Of a DNA stretch of 64,000 nucleotides, positions 33,924-42,559 are shown in pieces. Origin of the DNA: Roseihalotalea indica (GTDB lineage Bacteria; Bacteroidota; Bacteroidia; Cytophagales; Cyclobacteriaceae); assembly GCF_022458895.1 (NCBI RefSeq), contig NZ_JAINFL010000002.1, positions 62,001 to 126,000 on the forward strand, written 5' to 3'. The position numbers and the translations under genes are program-made. Under the pieces are notes generated by a model. It did not search any database. It was not told the DNA's origin and saw nothing but the letters and a program-made list of their open reading frames with translations. Every line of letters begins with the position of its first letter. Position 1 is the stretch's first letter.

Positions 33924-36362
33924 ATGCTAAAAATTGCGTTTCGGAATTTTAAGAAAAATCTGGTGTATGCATCGCTGAATACTTTAGGACTGGCCATTGG
34001 CTTTACGGCGTTTATCCTCATTTTGGTGTATCTGCATTATGAGACTAGTTACGAGAGCTTTCACGCTAAGGCAGAGCGGATTTACCGGCCAACCTATCAT
34101 TATCAGTCCGGGGATGAATATGAAGTGCAGTGGGCACGGATTCCGGTAGACTATATTAATGAATTGCCACAAGAGATGCCGGAAGTAGAGAGCCTCATCC
34201 GCTTTCAGAATCAGGAGCGGAAATACATCCGGGTAGATAACGAAAAATTCAGACCGGATTATGCATATGTGACTGATCCTGAAGTTTTTCAGGTGTTTGA
34301 CTTTCCACTTGTTGAAGGTAATCCTAAAACTGCTTTGGCTCAGCCTTATTCGGTGGTGCTCTCTCAAACAATGGCGAAGCGGTATTTTGGCAACGAAAGT
34401 GCGATGGGAAAAGACCTGTATGTGGTCAGTGATTTCTCATCCGACGAAATTCAGTATACCGTAACCGGAGTGATGGCTGATGTGCCCTCTAACACGCACC
34501 TGCCGGTAGAAATGCTATTTTCCTTCCGCAATCCGGACGAACGGACAGGTTGGGCGTATGTCTATACTTTACTGCGGGAAGGAGCCAGTATTTCAGAAGT
34601 GCAGGCAAAAATGCCTGAATTCATTAGTAAGTACACCGAGGATTCTGATTTGCAGGGTGTTTCTTTTGAGTTTCAGCCACTGGCAGACATCCACCTGCAC
34701 TCTAATCTGGCTCGGGAGATTATCCCCAACGGGAATTATCTATACGTGACTATCTTCTTATTTGTCGGTGGGTTCATTCTGCTGATTGCGCTAATCAATT
34801 ATATTAATCTCAGCAGTGCTCTGGCAATAGGCCGGTCAAAGGAAGTAGGGGTGAGAACTATACTGGGGGCTAAGAAAAGGCAGGTGATTAGCCAGGCGTT
34901 GGTAGAATCCATTAGCTACAACCTGGTAGCGGTAACTATTGGTGGGGTGCTGGCATATGTTGTATTTCCCTATTTTCAGACCATGACTGGCATAGCTTTT
35001 CTGTTTTCACCAGGGTGGTTTGCTTTGGGAATGTTAGGCTTTGCCGGTCTGTGCGGATTAGTAGCGGGCCTGTATCCTGCAGTACTGCTAACTTCATTTA
35101 AGGCCTTAGAGATTATCAAGCAAGGCAAAGCGTTTTCGTTTAACCGCCGCCAGGGTGCGTTCAATGTAAAAAGGGTAATGGTAACTCTGCAATTTTGTGC
35201 TTCTATTATTTTAATGGGCAGCGCCTTTGTAGCATACGATCAGTTTCAGTATCTGCATGAAAAAAATCTGGGAGTGAAGAAGGAGCAAATTCTGGCGATT
35301 CCTAATGTGCCGAATGCTGTCACCGAGAAATACCAGACTTTTAAAGAACGTCTTGCTTCCTTGCCGGGCATTCAGCAGATTTCCGCCTGTATGCAGGTGC
35401 CTTCGGAGGAAATACGCGATGCCGGCCCGGTGCTAGTAAAAGGCGTGAACGATGACCCGGAAGAAGCACCTATTATGGATGTGCAGATTGTGGATCCGAA
35501 TTTTGCCGACATGATGGGTTTACAGTTTCTGGCCGGAGAAGACCGTTCTCAACCCCGACCTTCGAATGCATACCCCGAGTTTACCGAAGACTATACTCTG
35601 ACCGATTATCTGATGGAAGCGCCCCGAACGTATGTGATTAACGAAACTGCCATGAGACAACTGGGGTGGAATTCACCGGAAGAAGCCATCGGAAAAAATA
35701 TTAGCTGGTCTATTGGCGAGCTACGCCTGGCTTACGGCTCGGTGACCGGAGTGGTGCAGGATTTTCATCAGGAAACCCTGAAAAACAAAGTAGACCCTAC
35801 CCTGCTGGTATACGAACCTATCTGGCTTCGCACTTTCTTAATGAAGATAGAAACCAGGAATCTCCCCCAAACTATTGCCAGCATTCAGGAAACCTGGGAT
35901 GCCTTGTATCCGGCTTACCCAATGGAGTATCATTTTTTGGATGACCTGTTTGAACAGCTATATACTCGGGAACGAGTGCAGCTACAGCTTTTATCCATCT
36001 TTAGCGCATTGGCTATTTTTATTGCTTTTCTGGGCTTGTTCAGTCTGATCGCATACTCGCTGAAAACCCGCACCCGTGAAATGGCCATTCGTAAGGTGCT
36101 GGGTGCCGACCTGCTGGCCTTAATCCAGTTGATTAGCCGGGAGTATGTGCTGGTAATGGTGATTGGGGGAGTAATCGCTATCCCATTGAGCTACTGGGCC
36201 GTGACACAATGGTTGCAGGCCTTCGCCTATCGCATTGATATCTCCTTACTTTGGTACGCCCTGACACTGAGTATTATTGGCCTGCTACTACTGGCAACAG
36301 TTAGCCTGCAAACCCGGAAAAGTGCCTTGGTTAATCCGGCGGATATTTTGCGGGATGAGTAA
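33924..36362 (+). CDS. MacB/FtsX-type ABC transporter permease
   Basis: The 812-residue protein has an N-terminal helix (LGLAIGFTAFILILVYLHYE), a periplasmic MacB_PCD domain (about 45-255), a first FtsX block (IALINYINLSSALAIGRSKE, RTILGAKKRQV), a second periplasmic domain and a second FtsX block near the C-terminus (TREMAIRKVLGADLLALI). Such Bacteroidota double-FtsX proteins export lipids, peptides or lipoproteins, or act as mechanotransmission permeases. No ATPase gene is adjacent, so the nucleotide-binding partner is encoded elsewhere. Confidence 0.9.
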   Translation: MLKIAFRNFKKNLVYASLNTLGLAIGFTAFILILVYLHYETSYESFHAKAERIYRPTYHYQSGDEYEVQWARIPVDYINELPQEMPEVESLIRFQNQERKYIRVDNEKFRPDYAYVTDPEVFQVFDFPLVEGNPKTALAQPYSVVLSQTMAKRYFGNESAMGKDLYVVSDFSSDEIQYTVTGVMADVPSNTHLPVEMLFSFRNPDERTGWAYVYTLLREGASISEVQAKMPEFISKYTEDSDLQGVSFEFQPLADIHLHSNLAREIIPNGNYLYVTIFLFVGGFILLIALINYINLSSALAIGRSKEVGVRTILGAKKRQVISQALVESISYNLVAVTIGGVLAYVVFPYFQTMTGIAFLFSPGWFALGMLGFAGLCGLVAGLYPAVLLTSFKALEIIKQGKAFSFNRRQGAFNVKRVMVTLQFCASIILMGSAFVAYDQFQYLHEKNLGVKKEQILAIPNVPNAVTEKYQTFKERLASLPGIQQISACMQVPSEEIRDAGPVLVKGVNDDPEEAPIMDVQIVDPNFADMMGLQFLAGEDRSQPRPSNAYPEFTEDYTLTDYLMEAPRTYVINETAMRQLGWNSPEEAIGKNISWSIGELRLAYGSVTGVVQDFHQETLKNKVDPTLLVYEPIWLRTFLMKIETRNLPQTIASIQETWDALYPAYPMEYHFLDDLFEQLYTRERVQLQLLSIFSALAIFIAFLGLFSLIAYSLKTRTREMAIRKVLGADLLALIQLISREYVLVMVIGGVIAIPLSYWAVTQWLQAFAYRIDISLLWYALTLSIIGLLLLATVSLQTRKSALVNPADILRDE

Positions 36363-36545
36363 AGATATGATCATACTTCAGTATGAGCGTACGCTACTGC
36401 ACGGCAAGTGTCCGGTAGTGAACAGGTAAGTAAGAGTGAAAGACTGTTTTTGGGCTATTTAGGCATGTTTTGGGTTTTGGCACAGCGCTTGACTAATACA
36501 TAGTATATTTGTTTAGAACAACATTAACCCAAAATTAAAGAACCC
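36363..36545 (+). promoter_or_regulatory. Leader of the 62-residue gene with a TATATTTG box
   Basis: TATATTTG at 36504-36511 matches the Bacteroidota -7 box TAnnTTTG, 35 bp before the small gene's ATG. The nearest TTTG (36476-36479) is 24 bases upstream, a little too far for an ideal -33 box. The leader carries the 15-mer AACAACATTAACCCA at 36517-36531. Confidence 0.45.
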
Positions 36546-36764
36546 ATGACAACGATAAACAACATTAACCCAGCTTTATTTGTAGATCAGGAGAATGTAA
36601 CGATTCCTTACAGTGCTGCCACCCTTCAGTTGAACAGTGTGATTATGCAGCGGGATACTACGCCATTCTCTAACATTGGCAGTGGCAAATTCCGCCGCCT
36701 GTTTAACCGACACGTACCGGCTTTTCGCCGCTGAACATGAGAAAATAGAAACAACATTAATCCA
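36517..36764 (+). repeat. Three copies of a 15-mer around the small gene
   Basis: AACAACATTAACCCA occurs at 36517-36531 in the leader and at 36558-36572 inside codons 5-9. It occurs again with one change (AACAACATTAATCCA) at 36750-36764, just after the stop. All three are in the same orientation. They could be RNA-binding or duplication-derived sites. Confidence 0.8.
36546..36734 (+). CDS. Small protein with cationic C-terminus, unknown
   Basis: The 62-residue frame begins MTTINNINPALF and ends in a strongly basic segment after a GSG hinge (KFRRLFNRHVPAFRR). A TAnnTTTG-type box lies before it and a good terminator 40 bp after the stop, so it looks like a self-contained transcription unit rather than a chance frame. 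The neutral N-terminal half and basic tail recall precursor peptides or nucleic-acid-binding proteins, but no family is recognised and no processing or modification gene is adjacent. Confidence 0.55.
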   Translation: MTTINNINPALFVDQENVTIPYSAATLQLNSVIMQRDTTPFSNIGSGKFRRLFNRHVPAFRR

Positions 36765-36778
36765 AACCCTTACTTTAC

Positions 36779-36816
36779 GAGAGCCGCTTACTAAGTGGCT
36801 TTCGTTTTTTATGCTA
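36779..36816 (+). terminator. Rho-independent terminator of the small gene
   Basis: CGAGAGCCGCTT pairs with AAGTGGCTTTCG (10 Watson-Crick and two G-U pairs) around a three-base loop and is followed by a run of six Ts. It lies about 45 bp after the 62-residue frame and in the right orientation. Confidence 0.85.
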
Positions 36817-36947
36817 TCTGGCAAGCAATAAAAGAGAACAAACGATCTTTATACACTATTCTGATTTTATAGACTTACCAGAAAGCGGGCGGCAGGTACC
36901 TGCTTAGTCAGATAAGACTTTTTATAAGATATTGCCTATTAAAGATT

Positions 36948-37059
36948 ATTACGGTTGATTTTGTATGTGATGTTTCGCCCTACTCAGAGTCCTCTTCGAG
37001 CGGCCGGCGCCCGGTAACTCTGAGCGAGATAGAAATTTGATTGCAAAATCAACCGTAAT
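36948..37059. mobile_element. 112 bp MITE-like element with 16 bp terminal inverted repeats, enclosing repeat copy C
   Basis: ATTACGGTTGATTTTG (36948-36963) is perfectly inverted at 37044-37059. Outside the perfect arms the match continues imperfectly for about ten bases on each side. The centre is the dispersed palindrome copy C. There is no coding frame. No clean target-site duplication was identified by eye. It sits in the convergent spacer between the small gene and the BLUF gene. Confidence 0.7.
36983..37024 (-). repeat. Dispersed palindromic repeat, copy C (42 bp)
   Basis: Read on the minus strand, CTCAGAGT-core-ACTCTGAG is almost identical to copy B, with the same GGGCGCCGGCCGCTCG centre. 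It is in the opposite orientation to copies A and B and sits inside the terminal inverted repeats at 36948-37059. Confidence 0.92.
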
Positions 37060-37251
37060 AAAGTCTAATATATGATGATCGGAATAAACTATTTTAAGCA
37101 TCAGAGAAAATTTGGCCAATAGCTTTGTATCCTCAACCTGAATTTTCGCCGTGTCTTCATTTATAATGCTTCCTGAGCTACTACTGGGGGCTTAGTAACA
37201 GCTACTTTGTGGCAAATATTTAGCAGCATAATAAGTCTGGGGGCTATGCAG

Positions 37252-37683
37252 CTACCATTGCTGTTTCATTATTTTATTAGCAACAAAGTAGAACATCATT
37301 TGAGAATGAGAGGTAGCTTCTTTTAGAGTATGAAGATTTATAAAATCTTTCATGGGAAGTATTCCTTCAAGCTCCTGCATATCCTGGGTACGCAAGGCAT
37401 GATAAGCCATAGCCCAATTTTGATAGAGGCGATCTGTACTCAAATCTTCAAAAATCGTATATACATGAGTGTGCCGATTATCTAAAGTAATCTTGTCGTA
37501 TAACTGATGTACCGCTTTTTTCTCACCTTCCAGTATTTGCAAAAATTCGCGATTGTGAAATAACAAGCAGCCTGTAATTTGATGGTCAGTATTGAAACTT
37601 CTGGCAGTTTGCAGGATATCTTGAATATCTTGCGCAGTTAATGATTCTACAGCTATACTGTGATAAATCAATTGGGAAATCAT
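37252..37683 (-). CDS. BLUF-domain blue-light photoreceptor
   Basis: Flavin-binding blue-light sensor of 143 residues, essentially a stand-alone BLUF domain with a C-terminal helical cap. The start at 37683 (MISQLIYHS) is chosen because BLUF domains begin at this strand; an upstream in-frame codon at 37704 would add seven residues. All signature residues are present at a constant offset of 14 from AppA: Y7, N31, Q49 (FLQILEG), W90 and M92. Short BLUF proteins signal through partner proteins rather than a fused effector. Adjacent genes give no obvious partner. Confidence 0.93.
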   Translation of the reverse strand: MISQLIYHSIAVESLTAQDIQDILQTARSFNTDHQITGCLLFHNREFLQILEGEKKAVHQLYDKITLDNRHTHVYTIFEDLSTDRLYQNWAMAYHALRTQDMQELEGILPMKDFINLHTLKEATSHSQMMFYFVANKIMKQQW

Positions 37684-37794
37684 AGGTAAAAAATCTATGA
37701 GCAAGAGGAATTACACTCAGAGTTAACAAAATGATTGTTTTAAAAGCTAAGAAAGAGGGGATTTAATAGATTAAGCTCTTTGTAGCTACCTTAA

Positions 37795-38679
37795 TCAATT
37801 TTTCATACAGCACTTTTTAAATTTTTCACCCGAACCGCAAGGGCAGGGATCGTTCCGGCCAATTCGTTTAGGTTTGCGGAAGGGGTTACGAAGGCGTTTT
37901 ACCATATCCTGATGGTAAACTTTTCGCAACAATTTATATAACTCAGGGTGCTTTTCTTTGAATAGTTTGGGACGTTCAAAAAAATACTCGCTGGTAACCG
38001 CCAGAAATTCCTCTTCTTTAGTACCAGCATATTCATCAATATCACTTTTGCCCTGACGGATGCGCTTCATTTCCCGGTGCATAAGTTTTAGCCAGGGTTC
38101 AGCGTATTGTTTATCGTTCAGTTCACCCGGAATACCATCAATTTCACCATCTTGCTTATCAAGAATATGGATAAATTCGTGAATGCCTACATTATGTTTG
38201 TCAGTAGTGTTGGCAAAGCTTTTTCGCAGACTTTGTTTGCTTAGAATCATGACCCCTTCCATATTACGTCCGTTACCTACCATGCCGGTAATAACCTGCT
38301 CAGGGTTTTCCATAGAGAAGTTTCTGTCGAAGGCAGCCGGGTATAGCAGTACCTCGTGAAGGTAGGTATACTTCCAGCGAGGAAAGTTAAATAGAGGAAT
38401 AACCGCACTACAGGCCGTTAGCAGCCGGTCCAGATCAGTAACTTCCGTACGAATACCCGTGATACGCACCTGCCGGAGAAAGTTGCGAACTTTCTTTTCA
38501 AACAGGCGTTTGCCGGGTTCATCGAGGTTCTGATAAAAATGAATGTGTTTTTGCAGCAGTTCGCGCCACTTGGACGGAAATTCTTTAGGTACTTTGTATA
38601 CCGGGCGGTTTTGCTGCCATGCCCAGTAGCCTAAGAAAGCAAATAGTCCGAATCCGACTATTGTAAAAAATGATTCCAT
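37795..38679 (-). CDS. MtfA-like zinc peptidase with C-terminal SEC-C motif
   Basis: The 294-residue protein has an N-terminal membrane helix (about 5-21) followed by an M90/MtfA-type domain with the zinc motif H167-E-F-I-H171 and the downstream glutamate region [13 protein letters not shown]. The extreme C-terminus is a SEC-C zinc motif, [18 protein letters not shown]. MtfA of E. coli has neither a membrane helix nor SEC-C, so this is a longer architecture. SEC-C tails commonly bind SecB or the ribosome or simply zinc. Possible membrane-bound quality-control peptidase. Confidence 0.88.
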   Translation of the reverse strand: MESFFTIVGFGLFAFLGYWAWQQNRPVYKVPKEFPSKWRELLQKHIHFYQNLDEPGKRLFEKKVRNFLRQVRITGIRTEVTDLDRLLTACSAVIPLFNFPRWKYTYLHEVLLYPAAFDRNFSMENPEQVITGMVGNGRNMEGVMILSKQSLRKSFANTTDKHNVGIHEFIHILDKQDGEIDGIPGELNDKQYAEPWLKLMHREMKRIRQGKSDIDEYAGTKEEEFLAVTSEYFFERPKLFKEKHPELYKLLRKVYHQDMVKRLRNPFRKPKRIGRNDPCPCGSGEKFKKCCMKN

Positions 38680-38795
38680 AGTTTAAAAAATAATAGACGC
38701 TCTATATAAGAGCGCCTAAGCTTAACTGATGAATATTTTGAAAAGTTTTGTTGAAATCTGATGATACATATCTCTATCCAATTCAGATACTAAAT

Positions 38796-38821
38796 AAGGC
38801 AACTCTTAGAAGAATTGCCTT
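38796..38821 (-). terminator. Weak hairpin after the acidic lipoprotein gene
   Basis: AAGGCAACTCTT and AAGAATTGCCTT form a 12-pair stem with one mismatch and a two-base loop, 25 bp beyond the stop of the minus-strand lipoprotein. There is no strong T-run, so this is a tentative terminator. Confidence 0.5.
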
Positions 38822-38846
38822 ATCAATTTAGATAGTAGTTTAATAA

Positions 38847-39953
38847 TTAGTTATTATAGTTTTCGCTAGTGGTATCTGATGCTACAGTATCTTGTTGTAC
38901 TGGTTGGTAAGAAGGCGTGTTACGTTGCGTCGTATCAGCTGGCTGACCCATAGTGTTTTCATCTTCTTCCGCAGTAGTTTGGTTGTTAGTTTCCGCTTCT
39001 TCCGCAGGCACTACTTCTTCAGATTCAGTGATCTTCTCGTTATTTTGAGCTGATGCATTTTCTGATTCTTCTGTAGTAGCTTGATTACTAGGTTCAGTCT
39101 TAGGTTCTACTTCTTCCATAGTGGCCGGATTACTAGTCTGAGGCTCATCTTCTTCGGTATTTGATGTATTATTTCGCGCTGAAGTATTTTCTTCTTCAGT
39201 TGATGTAGCGTTAGCCGGTTGAGTCTCATTTTCATTGGGAGCCACTGCATTACTAGATTGGGATTCCTCTTTTGCTTGAGAGGATAATTCATTTACATTA
39301 GGCTCTACAGTATTGGCACTATCCATCTGTGCTTCTTTTACATCCTGTACGTCAGTTTCTAACTCATCTTCTAGCTTGTTATTAGCTGAGTCGCGGATAG
39401 CTTTAATTTGTTCCTTGGTTGGGTTATCATACGTTTTGGTAACCGTATCTTCCTGAACTTCTTCACTCAATACCTTATAATCGCCTTTCTCGTAATTTAC
39501 CTGTTGCTCTTTACTGACAGTTTCAGTTACAGTATCAACATACACTCTTCTTTTAATTACTTTACGCTCAACTTCATAAGTAGTCGTAGCACCGATAGTG
39601 TCAACTTGTTCAATAGTTCGTCGGCTAACATCGTAAGCCACATTCATAGCTACAGTGTCTACATCTACCACCTCAGTCTCGATATATGAGTTAGCAGTGT
39701 CTTCTTCAGCTACGGTATTAGTCTGTGCTGTTGTACTTTTTTTCTCTTCTGCTTCCTCATTAGTTGCCGTTGTATCAACTGCGCTGGTTTGGTTAATATC
39801 AGAAGATGCAAAAGGTTGAGAATCGATTACAGTAGTATCTACCCCACTTATGCTTGTTTCATTATCGGAAAGGCTACTGTCTTGGCCAGCCTTCTGGCAT
39901 CCTACCAAATATAAAAGTGAGATTCCGGTTGCAAGAGATATGAATGCTTTCAT
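38847..39953 (-). CDS. Acidic Thr/Asn/Glu-rich repeat lipoprotein, unknown
   Basis: The 368-residue lipoprotein has lipobox LVGC (C19) followed by a long low-complexity region dominated by Glu, Thr, Asn, Ser and Gln. The middle section (about 100-190) contains Val/Tyr-rich near-repeats (VSRRTIEQVDT, VERKVIKRRVYVDT, VSKEQQVNYEK). The C-terminal half repeats short units of the type N-x-A-T-x-E-E. No catalytic domain is seen. It is likely a surface-exposed, extended or ion-binding protein. Confidence 0.75.
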   Translation of the reverse strand: MKAFISLATGISLLYLVGCQKAGQDSSLSDNETSISGVDTTVIDSQPFASSDINQTSAVDTTATNEEAEEKKSTTAQTNTVAEEDTANSYIETEVVDVDTVAMNVAYDVSRRTIEQVDTIGATTTYEVERKVIKRRVYVDTVTETVSKEQQVNYEKGDYKVLSEEVQEDTVTKTYDNPTKEQIKAIRDSANNKLEDELETDVQDVKEAQMDSANTVEPNVNELSSQAKEESQSSNAVAPNENETQPANATSTEEENTSARNNTSNTEEDEPQTSNPATMEEVEPKTEPSNQATTEESENASAQNNEKITESEEVVPAEEAETNNQTTAEEDENTMGQPADTTQRNTPSYQPVQQDTVASDTTSENYNN

Positions 39954-40213
39954 CTTTATGCTATTAGATTAAAAAATTATGTTAAGTATTTGCTATTATA
40001 TTATAGCGAAGAATCATGCCAACCCCAGTGAGGTGTCTCAGGTTGACAAATGACCTACAGGTGAGGAGGATATGTTACGCCGACGTGGAACAAACGCAAC
40101 AGTGAGAAAATTATAGTATGCCAAAACACTAAAGCCTAACAACAGATGTATGGGGTGGTTGGTAACTATTTCATAGGTTAGTGTGCAAATAATCAGAGAG
40201 TTAAGCGCCAAGG

Positions 40214-40669
40214 TTAAGTTTGACTGGTTTTATTTTCTGCTAAACTCTTAATGGTTTGAAGCACGGCACTCCATCCTCCCTGGGCCATAGTATCCTGGTA
40301 TCTTTTCTCTCCATCTGCCACTGCTGCATAGTCTCCTTGAGTCACATTCAGCAGAGTTACGTCTCTATTAGACTCCAGAGTATAAGTAGCAGTTAGATAG
40401 TTAGATGGCACATCTTCGTAATTAGCATTCGGGTCAAATACAGTAAAGGAAAGCTTCTCCCCGGGTTCAAAATCCAACAAGGTTCCTTTTACATAAATAA
40501 CCCCATCTTCGGCTCCTTTCCAGAGTAAGGGGGTGCCCTTTTCCCAATTGCAGATAACTTCGCAACCAAACATGTATTTTCTAGTCAGGTTAGGGTTTAT
40601 TAGAGCCGCCCATACTTCTGAAGCAGGGGCTTGGATCGTAATTTCATCGTGGGTATATAATGTATTCAT
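40214..40669 (-). CDS. SRPBCC (AHSA1-type) domain protein
   Basis: The 151-residue protein has the START/Bet v1-like fold of the AHSA1 family: IQAPASEVWAALINPNLTRKYMFG at the start, WKGAEDGVIYVKGTLLDFEPGEKLSFTVF in the middle, and a C-terminal long helix (QDTMAQGGWSAVLQTIKSLAE). These domains bind hydrophobic ligands or chaperone clients. It lies 40 bp downstream of an AraC-type regulator on the same strand, an arrangement common for SRPBCC genes. Confidence 0.88.
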   Translation of the reverse strand: MNTLYTHDEITIQAPASEVWAALINPNLTRKYMFGCEVICNWEKGTPLLWKGAEDGVIYVKGTLLDFEPGEKLSFTVFDPNANYEDVPSNYLTATYTLESNRDVTLLNVTQGDYAAVADGEKRYQDTMAQGGWSAVLQTIKSLAENKTSQT

Positions 40670-40709
40670 GAGGGCAAGATGCCAGAATTTTAACGGGCAG
40701 ACTTACACA

Positions 40710-41612
40710 TTATGAATTTTTTCTTACAGAATTGGGTGGCATCCCAAATTTATTGCGAAATTGGTTACTAAAGTGTTGGGGAGACGAGTAGCCTAGGTCG
40801 TAAGAAATCTCCGCCGCAGTTTTCCGAGTATCGCGCAGATACTGCATGGCTAAATTTAATCGTCGCTCTGTAAGGTAACCGAATACAGTGCTGCGGAACA
40901 TTTCCTTAAAACCTCGCTTTAGTTTGCATTCACTGAGACCTACGGTTTTGGCAATATCAGACAGGTTAGGTGGATCAGAGATGCGTTCGTTAAGATAATC
41001 GCGAGCGGCAATTACCCTTTCCCGGTCAGTGTTGCTTTTTAAGTGAGTGGGGGGGTGATTGGTTTGTCGATAATTATCAATGCATAGTACCAGCAATTCC
41101 AGGCACTTAGCCAGCAAAAAGATCTCCTGAAGTTTTCCGGCATAGGTGTTATGTCGAATTTCGTCAATCACTGTTTGAATAGCGACATCTACTGTTCCCC
41201 AGTTTTCCGATAAGAGGGCATTGTGGCCTTCCAAAATATCTCCCGTAAACCGCTTCAACAGATCATCGCCATCCTGCGTGAACGCAAGGAATAGGTCTTT
41301 AGGAAAGTCCACTCCGAAGGTTTCAATTTCCAGGGTCTTGTTCCGCACCTCAATATCAATACCCTGAGAATACATAATGTTATGATGCCCACCCACCAGA
41401 TTAAACGAGCGATGCAGTTGCCGATAGGTAAACGCATAATCGCCCTTCAAACCAAAATGCAAACGAACCGCCTCCTTACTATTCCCTGCCGAAAAAGTAG
41501 AGAGCGTCTGGTCAAAGGTAGAAAGCGCGTACCCCATCTGGATATTATTAAACTCCCAGTTCATGATGTTAGAAGCAACTTCCGTAGGCGATGGTTGGTA
41601 TTTCTGACTCAC
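40710..41612 (-). CDS. AraC-family transcriptional regulator
   Basis: The 300-residue regulator has an N-terminal ligand-binding region without a recognised cofactor motif and a C-terminal AraC domain with two helix-turn-helix units: LSDIAKTVGLSECKLKRGFKEMF and AAEISYDLGYSSPQHFSNQFRNKFG. The first codon appears to be GTG at 41612; an ATG at 41564 is an alternative. The domain layout resembles PchR-type regulators. The SRPBCC gene downstream is a likely target or operon partner. Confidence 0.9.
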   Translation of the reverse strand: MSQKYQPSPTEVASNIMNWEFNNIQMGYALSTFDQTLSTFSAGNSKEAVRLHFGLKGDYAFTYRQLHRSFNLVGGHHNIMYSQGIDIEVRNKTLEIETFGVDFPKDLFLAFTQDGDDLLKRFTGDILEGHNALLSENWGTVDVAIQTVIDEIRHNTYAGKLQEIFLLAKCLELLVLCIDNYRQTNHPPTHLKSNTDRERVIAARDYLNERISDPPNLSDIAKTVGLSECKLKRGFKEMFRSTVFGYLTERRLNLAMQYLRDTRKTAAEISYDLGYSSPQHFSNQFRNKFGMPPNSVRKNS

Positions 41613-41934
41613 GATTGAAGGTTTGAAGGAGTGAATAATTGAAGGTCTTATTGAGTGGGCGAATGAGCGAATATTTAAATGAGTAATTAATATCTCATAA
41701 ATAGCTTTATTTTACCCGATTATGAACGGTCGCCCGTGTATGCACCAGCAATATACCAATATTGAAGCAGAATAAGTGCTAAATCAAAAGTAACAATCCA
41801 CTCGCATTCATCCATTCACTCATTCCATCAATCCCTCACTCACTCAACCCCTCTCTAACATATAACAAAAGCTTAACCTTCCAATTTTCCGATAATTCTC
41901 CAGCCTTCGTTACTTGCTTTCAAATTCATTTTTT
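41613..41934. other. Divergent spacer with inverted degenerate tracts
   Basis: The left side has GAAGGAGTGAATAATTG and GAATGAGCGAAT words and the right side their inverted counterparts (CATTCACTCATTCC, CTCACTCACTC). The unmatched central part is AT-rich. No gene, strong terminator or clear promoter pair is visible. Confidence 0.5.
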
Positions 41935-42489
41935 ATGGAAAGTCCTATGATTTGGGAGCAGATCCGGGCCGATTCGGAAGTGGCTTTTGGCGAATTTTTC
42001 AACCAGCAGTGGCAGCGCTGCTTTTCGCTGGCGCATACCATTCTGCAAGATCAGAAGCAGGCCGAAGATGTGGTGCAGGACATATTTATTGATATCTGGT
42101 CAAGAAGAAAAAGTCTGGAATTACAGAACCCGGAGGCTTACCTTACCCGCATGGTGAAGAATAAGGTCTTTTCCACGCTTTCCCGAACACCTATTCCTGA
42201 GCATAACATAGAGCTGCTGGAAAATTTGCTGCATCAGTCCTCACCTGAAGACCAGTACATTCTTGAGGAACTAAGAGTAAAAGTTGATCAGGTAGTGGAA
42301 GCGTTACCTCCCCGGTGCCGACAGGTGTATCAGCTGCGCAGGTACGAAAATATGAGTGTAGCCGAGATTGCCGACAAACTGGGCATGTCTATCCGGACGG
42401 TAGAAAATCATCTCTATCAGGCTACAAGAGTGTTAAAAAACAAGATCAGTCCTATTACCATTTTGTTAATTATCGATCGCTTCATTTAA
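41935..42489 (+). CDS. ECF RNA polymerase sigma factor (Bacteroidota FecI-like)
   Basis: The 184-residue sigma factor has region 2 (FNQQWQRCFSLAHTILQDQKQAEDVVQDIFIDIW) and region 4 (LPPRCRQVYQLRRYENMSVAEIADKLGMSIRTVENHLYQATRVLK, in part). The ATG at 41935 is preferred over an upstream TTG; a further ATG lies at 41947. FecR, SusC and SusD genes follow, so this is a cell-surface signalling locus: substrate binding by SusC is relayed through FecR to release this sigma factor. The downstream susCD genes are the expected targets. Confidence 0.93.
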   Translation: MESPMIWEQIRADSEVAFGEFFNQQWQRCFSLAHTILQDQKQAEDVVQDIFIDIWSRRKSLELQNPEAYLTRMVKNKVFSTLSRTPIPEHNIELLENLLHQSSPEDQYILEELRVKVDQVVEALPPRCRQVYQLRRYENMSVAEIADKLGMSIRTVENHLYQATRVLKNKISPITILLIIDRFI

Positions 42490-42559
42490 TATATCCATAA
42501 TCGTTTGGCACTAAGTAGAAAATCGGTTTTCCGAGACATGCTTATGAAAAGCGATACCT

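Noticed and set aside
36892..36903. Palindrome GCAGGTACCTGC
   Set aside because: Short, no second copy, and not placed at a promoter.
37716..37725. CTCAGAGTTA, a possible fifth half-copy of the dispersed palindrome
   Set aside because: Only ten bases match one arm and no second arm or core follows, so chance cannot be excluded.
38847..39953. Plus-strand frame inside the acidic lipoprotein gene (39408-39689)
   Set aside because: It is a shadow of the low-complexity reading frame on the minus strand.
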